From positions 1 to 6,033 of the forward strand of contig CANJOX010000210.1 of the NCBI GenBank assembly GCA_947475795.1: DNA of 6,033 bases. The letters are read 5' to 3'. The position numbers were made by a program, and so were the translations under genes. The notes under the pieces are model-generated. The model worked only from the letters and a program-made list of their open reading frames with translations. It had not been told where the DNA came from and did no database searches. The stretch is from Gemmatimonadota bacterium (GTDB lineage: Bacteria; Gemmatimonadota; Gemmatimonadetes; Gemmatimonadales; Gemmatimonadaceae). Shown piece after piece: positions 5,668 to 6,033 of the stretch (positions are counted from its first letter, which is position 1; each line of letters opens with the position of its first letter).

Positions 5668-6033
5668 ATGACCACGCACCGATCACTGTCCGGGCCCTCC
5701 CGTGTCACCCGCCGCGGACGCGCTGCGCCATGGCGTGGGGGGATCGCCGCCGCGGTCGCCGTGGCGGCGCTCGTGCACGCGGCGTGGCTCACGCGCCTCA
5801 CGCTGCGCGAGCGCTTCGCGCGGGACGTGGCCCGACTGGTGTTCAACGACAACAGCGAAGCGCTCGAGCAGGCGGCGCTGCGGGCTGGGCAGCAGACGGA
5901 CAGTGTACGGGTGGTGGTCGCGGGGACGCGCCCCGGCGAGGATGGCGCGCCGTATCTGGTGGTCTCGATCGCGGAGCGTCGCGTGTGGTACAAACAGGCC
6001 GACCGTGTGTTGTACGAGGCGCCGGTCGCGACC
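5668..6033 (+). CDS. L,D-transpeptidase (YkuD domain), N-terminal part (3' end beyond right edge)
   Basis: The first 122 codons of an open frame that runs off the window. The N-terminus is basic (RRGR at 15-18, WRGG at 22-25), followed by one membrane helix at about 26-41, giving an N-in anchor with the rest in the periplasm. A helical segment (42-75, RERFARDVARL) leads to YLVVSIAERRVWYKQADRV at 96-114 and LYEAPVAT at 115-122. This is the characteristic opening of the YkuD catalytic domain, where the next residue is normally Gly. L,D-transpeptidases link stem peptides 3-3, attach lipoproteins to peptidoglycan, or swap the terminal D-amino acid. The catalytic His and Cys lie past the edge, so activity cannot be confirmed here. 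It is spaced 5 nt after the preceding YkuD-like gene with no Shine-Dalgarno of its own, suggesting co-transcription and coupled translation. The two share the same anchor-stalk-YkuD plan, which suggests an old duplication. Confidence 0.82.
   Translation, partial: MTTHRSLSGPSRVTRRGRAAPWRGGIAAAVAVAALVHAAWLTRLTLRERFARDVARLVFNDNSEALEQAALRAGQQTDSVRVVVAGTRPGEDGAPYLVVSIAERRVWYKQADRVLYEAPVAT

Noticed and set aside
5045..5993. Minus-strand open frames opposite the two YkuD-family genes (5045-5686 and 5526-5993)
   Set aside because: They are Arg-rich and featureless, and the plus-strand frames have coherent signal-anchor and domain structure.

Overview
The window is GC-rich, roughly two thirds G+C by eye, and almost entirely coding. 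It looks like chromosomal housekeeping DNA from a Gram-negative bacterium: it encodes a signal-peptide-bearing predicted outer-membrane barrel, a periplasmic PBP4-type peptidase and an L,D-transpeptidase. The style (Ala/Arg/Thr-rich proteins, 'AQVG' signal cleavage region, tight ATGA/GTGA overlaps) fits Gemmatimonadota. That assignment is an impression, since no marker gene is present. I see no mobile element, tRNA, rRNA, CRISPR array or clear terminator.

Minus strand, positions 4876 down to 1: five genes in one direction with overlaps of 1-4 nt or a 5-nt gap, so almost certainly one transcript. In transcription order they are gpmI (cofactor-independent phosphoglycerate mutase), a 247-residue predicted outer-membrane beta-barrel protein of unknown function, a QueD/6-pyruvoyltetrahydropterin synthase family enzyme, a dacB/PBP4-type D-Ala-D-Ala carboxypeptidase (peptidase family S13), and the N-terminal 182 residues of moeA, which runs off the left edge.

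Positions 4877-5008 form a divergent intergenic region that must hold the promoters for both directions.

Plus strand, positions 5009 to 6033: two closely spaced genes. The second (5668 onward, cut by the right edge) begins an L,D-transpeptidase YkuD domain behind a single membrane anchor. The first (5009-5662) has the same plan, an N-terminal membrane helix, a helical stalk and a YkuD-like fold, but the three catalytic positions His/His/Cys appear to be Tyr/Pro/Ser. It looks like a catalytically dead L,D-transpeptidase paralogue encoded beside a probable active one. This is the most interesting observation in the window.

Functionally, the two divergent units meet in peptidoglycan metabolism. 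A DD-carboxypeptidase of the DacB type can trim pentapeptide stems to tetrapeptides, which are the donor substrates of L,D-transpeptidases. The other operon members (glycolysis, pterin chemistry, molybdenum cofactor) have no obvious common pathway.
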